64,000 bases of DNA from Orlajensenia flava (GTDB taxonomy: Bacteria; Actinomycetota; Actinomycetes; Actinomycetales; Microbacteriaceae). Position 1 is the first letter of the stretch; every line of letters starts with the position of its first letter. Below, in pieces: positions 61,149-64,000 of the stretch. The position numbers were made by a program, and so were the translations under genes. The notes beneath the pieces are model-generated. The model ran no database searches and was not told where the DNA came from. It saw only the letters and a program-made list of their open reading frames with translations. The stretch is taken from positions 124,001 through 188,000 of the forward strand of contig NZ_SSSN01000009.1 in assembly GCF_004801905.1 (NCBI RefSeq), in the 5' to 3' direction.

Positions 61149-61153
61149 CGGGG

Positions 61154-62266
61154 ATGGAGCCGCGCGAGGCGCGCACTCGGCGCCTGGACGGGCTCCGGCT
61201 GTGGGCGCCCGAAGCAGCAACCCCGACCGAGGTGGTGCACCGGCTCGTCGCCGTGCAGGGTCAGGAGCATCCGTACGCCCTCTGGTCGGTAGCGCAACGG
61301 ATCGAACACGACTCGCGCCCGACCGCAGCCGACATGGCGGTCGCCTACGACCTCGGCGACGTGCTGCGCACTCACGTCATGCGCCCGACCTGGCACCTGG
61401 TCGCGCCCGCCGACGCTCGTTGGCTGCTCACGCTCACCAACGGGCGCGTCCGTCGATTCAACGCCCCCATCTTCACGCGAGAGAACATCGACGATGCGCT
61501 CATCAGCCGTGCGATCGACCTCTTCGCCCGCGAGGTCGACCGCGGTCGGCATCGCACTCGCGATCAGCTGCGCAGCGCGCTGGGCGACGCCGGGATCCAC
61601 CTCTCGAGCCTGGGGTTCACCTGCGTCCTCATGGCGGCCGAGCTCGAGCGCGTGCTCATCAGCGGCGCGAGCGACGGCAAGCAACGCACGCATGCAGCCT
61701 TCGACGAGCGCGTACCGCCGGGATTCGTGGGCGGAGCCTCGTCGTTCGACCGCGAAAGCGCCTTGGCCGAGCTCGCCGGGCGATACTTCGCCACCCGTGG
61801 GCCGGCCTCTGTCGCCGACCTGGCAGCGTGGAGCGGGCTGACCATCGGCGACGGCCGACGGGGCATCGCTCTCGCGCTCGAGCGCGCCCCGGGTTCGCTC
61901 GAACCGGTCGAGCTGGACGGCCAGGAGTGCTGGCTCGCCCCCGCGGAGCTGTCCCGCGCGCCGCGCTCACCTCGCGTCGACCTGGTGCAGGCGTTCGATG
62001 AGTACGTCATGTCGTACAGCCGCACGCGCGCGCACATCTTCCCCGACGGCTTCACTCCACCGACCACGCCAACGACCAACATGCACTGGATGCTGACGGA
62101 TGGCGTGATCTCCGGGTCGTGGAAGCACGAGCTGCGCAGCTCCGACGCCCGGCTGCAGCTACGGGCGATCACTCCCCTCGACGACGCGACCGCCGCCGCC
62201 CTGCGTGTGGCGGTCGCCGACTACAGTCGCTACCTCGGCCTCCCCATCGAGCTGCTGCTGCAGTGA
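61154..62266 (+). CDS. winged helix DNA-binding domain-containing (HTH_42/YcaQ-like) protein
   Basis: A 370-residue protein of the HTH_42/DUF1006 family. It begins with the family pattern RRLDGLRLWAPEAATP and contains HRLVAVQGQEHPYALWSVAQR near residue 28 (split: HRLVAVQGQEHPY, ALWSVAQR), MRPTWHLVAPADARWLL near 76 and AFDEYVMSYS near 281. Family members include DNA glycosylases (YcaQ/AlkX) that unhook interstrand crosslinks, but many are uncharacterised. The start is ATG 61154; GTG 61145, overlapping the previous stop as GTGA, is possible. Confidence 0.8.
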   Translation: MEPREARTRRLDGLRLWAPEAATPTEVVHRLVAVQGQEHPYALWSVAQRIEHDSRPTAADMAVAYDLGDVLRTHVMRPTWHLVAPADARWLLTLTNGRVRRFNAPIFTRENIDDALISRAIDLFAREVDRGRHRTRDQLRSALGDAGIHLSSLGFTCVLMAAELERVLISGASDGKQRTHAAFDERVPPGFVGGASSFDRESALAELAGRYFATRGPASVADLAAWSGLTIGDGRRGIALALERAPGSLEPVELDGQECWLAPAELSRAPRSPRVDLVQAFDEYVMSYSRTRAHIFPDGFTPPTTPTTNMHWMLTDGVISGSWKHELRSSDARLQLRAITPLDDATAAALRVAVADYSRYLGLPIELLLQ

Positions 62267-62309
62267 GTGCGGCATCCGTCGTCTCCTGCGTGCGTGGCAG
62301 GATGAGCGC

Positions 62310-62699
62310 ATGATCATCGCCGGCTCGATCTTCGTCGCCCTTGCCGCCCTGCTGCACGTCTACATCTTTCTGATGGAGAGCCTGTGGTGGACCCGGCCGA
62401 GCACGTGGAAGCGCTTCGGCGTCGCCGACCAGGCCGCCGCCGACACCACCCGGCCGATGGCGTACAACCAGGGCTTCTACAACCTGTTCCTCGGCGTCGG
62501 GGCGGTGATCGGCCTCGTGCTCTACGCCACCGGCGCTCACGCGGCCGGCTGCGCACTCGTGCTGTTCAGCACGGGGTGCATGGTGCTCGCCGCGGCAGTG
62601 CTGACGACCACGGGGCGCAGCTATCTGCGACCGGCGCTCATTCAGGGCACGCTTCCGCTGGTCGGCTTCGTGCTCTTCGCGATCGGCTGCGCGCTGTAG
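62310..62699 (+). CDS. DUF1304 family membrane protein
   Basis: A 129-residue protein with four hydrophobic helices, starting with GSIFVALAALLHVYIFLMES and containing NQGFYNLFLGVGAVIG near residue 52. This is the DUF1304 pattern (H and E in helix 1, NQGxYN loop). No function is known. ATG 62310 follows AGGATGA-type sequence. Confidence 0.84.
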   Translation: MIIAGSIFVALAALLHVYIFLMESLWWTRPSTWKRFGVADQAAADTTRPMAYNQGFYNLFLGVGAVIGLVLYATGAHAAGCALVLFSTGCMVLAAAVLTTTGRSYLRPALIQGTLPLVGFVLFAIGCAL

Positions 62700-62727
62700 T
62701 CATCCTGCCGACCGCGGGGCGACGTGT

Positions 62728-63054
62728 TCAGCGACCGACGACGGATGCCGCTGTCCCGATCAGCGCGATGCCGATCACCGCGCCGATGAGGATCTCGAGG
62801 ACGGCGACCACGATGCCGGCCACGGCGAACCCGTTGCTGCGTCCGGCCTTCCTCGACTGCGAATAGGCCACGATGCTGACGATCAGGCCGACGACGTTGA
62901 GGAAGAAGGCGAGTACCAGCCCGACGATTCCGAGCGTGCGGCCCGGGTAGTCGGCGTCGGTGGGCTCGAGCGGCTCGGCGTCGAAGCCGTTGAGACGCTC
63001 GGAGTTGCCGCGGTCGTCGGGGCCCTGTCCGGGCATCTCGCTGAATCCCGTCAT
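62728..63054 (-). CDS. DUF4190-like small membrane protein
   Basis: A 108-residue protein with a hydrophilic N-terminus and two helices (about residues 42-65 and 76-104), including GIVGLVLAFFLNVVGLIVS and FAVAGIVVAVLEILIGAVIG. This is the DUF4190 arrangement of actinobacterial membrane proteins. It overlaps its upstream neighbour by 4 bases (ATGA). Confidence 0.75.
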   Translation of the reverse strand: MTGFSEMPGQGPDDRGNSERLNGFDAEPLEPTDADYPGRTLGIVGLVLAFFLNVVGLIVSIVAYSQSRKAGRSNGFAVAGIVVAVLEILIGAVIGIALIGTAASVVGR

Positions 63055-63419
63055 GAGGCTGCCACATCCGTTTCATTGATCTTGAGCGAGCCGATCAGTT
63101 CGACCGCCTGGGGGGTGCTGACGATCACGCGCGAGAACTCGCCGTCCGCGATGTCGATGATGACCGTCTGCCTCTTGTTCTTGACGACGAGGAAGTCCTT
63201 GCCGCCATGGAACTTCCATGTCCCGACGGCGAGCGTCAGCGGCACGAACGCGCCGGGCGCGCGGATGCCGCGGATCCAGATCCACGGGTCGTCCGTGATG
63301 GCCACCGAGCGGATGTCGTCACGCGGCACGACGATGTCGTCGCGTCGCAGCGAGAGCACCTTCTCGGCGGACGAGAGGTGGATCTCGAGCCGGTCGGAGT
63401 GCACGCGCAGTGAGGCCAT
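63051..63419 (-). CDS. PH-domain-like hypothetical protein
   Basis: A 122-residue protein not assigned to a named family. Strands such as LRVHSDRLEIHLSSAEKVLS and a C-terminal helix VIVSTPQAVELIGSLKINE suggest a bacterial PH-like barrel (bPH). No signal peptide. It is coupled to the DUF4190-like gene by a 4-base overlap. Confidence 0.7.
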   Translation of the reverse strand: MASLRVHSDRLEIHLSSAEKVLSLRRDDIVVPRDDIRSVAITDDPWIWIRGIRAPGAFVPLTLAVGTWKFHGGKDFLVVKNKRQTVIIDIADGEFSRVIVSTPQAVELIGSLKINETDVAAS

Positions 63420-63502
63420 GGTCCCATCCTGCCGTGTCCACCCCTCGGGCGTCGACAGGCCCGGCGCGCGCCGCTCAGCACGCCCGACGACGGCCGGTCG
63501 GG

Positions 63503-64000
63503 TCAGGGCTGGAGGACCACCTTGATGCAGCCGTCGTCCTTATTCTTGAAGGTCTCGTACATCACGGGAGCCTCATCGAGGCCGACCCGATGGGTCACGA
63601 GATCCTCGGTGCCGAGCGGATCGGACGGATCCTCGACGATCGGCAGCAGCTCGTCGCGCCAGTGGTGCACGTTGCACTGGCCCATCCGCATCGAGAGCTG
63701 CTTGTCGAACATCGTCATGAAGGGCATCGGGTCGGCAGCGCCCGCGTAGACCCCGCTGAGCGAGACCGTGCCACCGCGCCGCACGGCTTCGATGGCCAGC
63801 ATCATCGCGGCGAGGCGGTCGGCGCCGGCCGTCTGCATGATCGGCTTGGCCAGCCCGTCGGGCAGCAGACCGACCGCCTTCTGCACGAAGGACGTCCCGG
63901 GGTTGCCGTGGGCCTCCATGCCGACCGCATCGACGACGGAATCGGGGCCGCGGCCATCCGTACCATCGCGCAAGGCATCGAGCACGTCATCCGTCAGGTC
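63503..64000 (-). CDS. zinc-dependent alcohol dehydrogenase (formaldehyde dehydrogenase-like), partial
   Basis: The C-terminal 165 residues of a medium-chain dehydrogenase; the N-terminal part lies beyond the window. Visible are RGPDSVVDAVGMEAHG, RRGGTVSLSGVYAGAADPM, the MRMGQCNVHHWRDELL region and the ending KDDGCIKVVLQP. The long insert after the VDAVG strand (about 30 residues) is typical of the glutathione-independent formaldehyde dehydrogenase-like group. Confidence 0.85.
   Translation of the reverse strand, partial: DLTDDVLDALRDGTDGRGPDSVVDAVGMEAHGNPGTSFVQKAVGLLPDGLAKPIMQTAGADRLAAMMLAIEAVRRGGTVSLSGVYAGAADPMPFMTMFDKQLSMRMGQCNVHHWRDELLPIVEDPSDPLGTEDLVTHRVGLDEAPVMYETFKNKDDGCIKVVLQP

Overview
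The window is high-GC DNA from an actinomycete, most likely of the family Microbacteriaceae. This rests on G/C third codon positions, mycothiol-dependent (MDMPI-type) enzymes, a DUF7882-type protein, frequent 1-4 base start/stop overlaps and many GTG starts. The hexamer GGATGC/GCATCC is strikingly frequent on both strands. No rRNA, tRNA, CRISPR array, phage or transposase gene was recognised. Genus assignment is not possible by reading alone.

Region by region. (1) 1-5.4 kb, plus strand: the end of a deoxysugar (probably L-rhamnose) catabolic operon, with an isomerase tail, an AraA/FucI-family isomerase, an ABM monooxygenase-like protein, a bifunctional rhamnulose-1-phosphate aldolase/dehydrogenase and rhamnulokinase. 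(2) 5.5-12.0 kb: a 2-hydroxyacid dehydrogenase, an NYN-LOTUS protein, a DUF1707 protein, an aldo/keto reductase, a FadR-type regulator coupled to an FMN L-lactate dehydrogenase, and an SDR. (3) 12.3-28.5 kb, all minus strand: a large aromatic-ring catabolic locus of 19 genes. It holds a gentisate module (FAD hydroxylase, gentisate dioxygenase, maleylpyruvate isomerase-like proteins, fumarylpyruvate hydrolase) and a meta-cleavage module (MhpA-like hydroxylase, VOC extradiol dioxygenase, FAH hydrolase). A less familiar core lies between them: two 3-hydroxyanthranilate-dioxygenase-like cupins with zinc ribbons, a DUF4242-like protein, a TAXI-fold protein without signal peptide, a ferredoxin/reductase pair, a class II aldolase and a metallo-hydrolase. 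Three regulators (GntR, IclR, MarR) are embedded in it. This is the best candidate for an undescribed system.

(4) 28.6-35.2 kb: a DUF1772 membrane protein, remains of a GH3 glucosidase, a POT peptide transporter, an SDR, AsnC and GntR regulators, and a divergent rimK/rimB pair. (5) 35.3-45.3 kb: PutA, a META-domain lipoprotein, a phytoene-desaturase-like oxidoreductase carrying an in-frame repeat insertion, an alpha/beta hydrolase, an SRPBCC protein, an AI-2E family transporter and a thioesterase. (6) 45.4-51.4 kb: a 2-methylcitrate (propionate) operon and a 3-hydroxyisobutyryl-CoA hydrolase-like gene, which fit valine/propionyl-CoA breakdown. (7) 51.5-64 kb: a frameshifted LysE exporter, a PEBP protein, TrhO, an LssY_C membrane protein, a cysteine-desulfurase-like enzyme, a fused double MarR regulator with a perfect palindromic operator facing an ABC exporter, then assorted single genes.

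Repeats are a theme. One palindromic intergenic element, with cores GCGTATCGAGA/TCTCGATACGC, occurs at about 11.1, 33.3 and 35.2 kb and once inside a coding sequence at 40.9 kb. A second family of inverted repeats (GCTGCTC-GACGGACGGATGC type) occurs three times between 51.4 and 53.0 kb. A 24-bp tandem repeat lies upstream of putA, and a duplicated hairpin unit at 50.2 kb.
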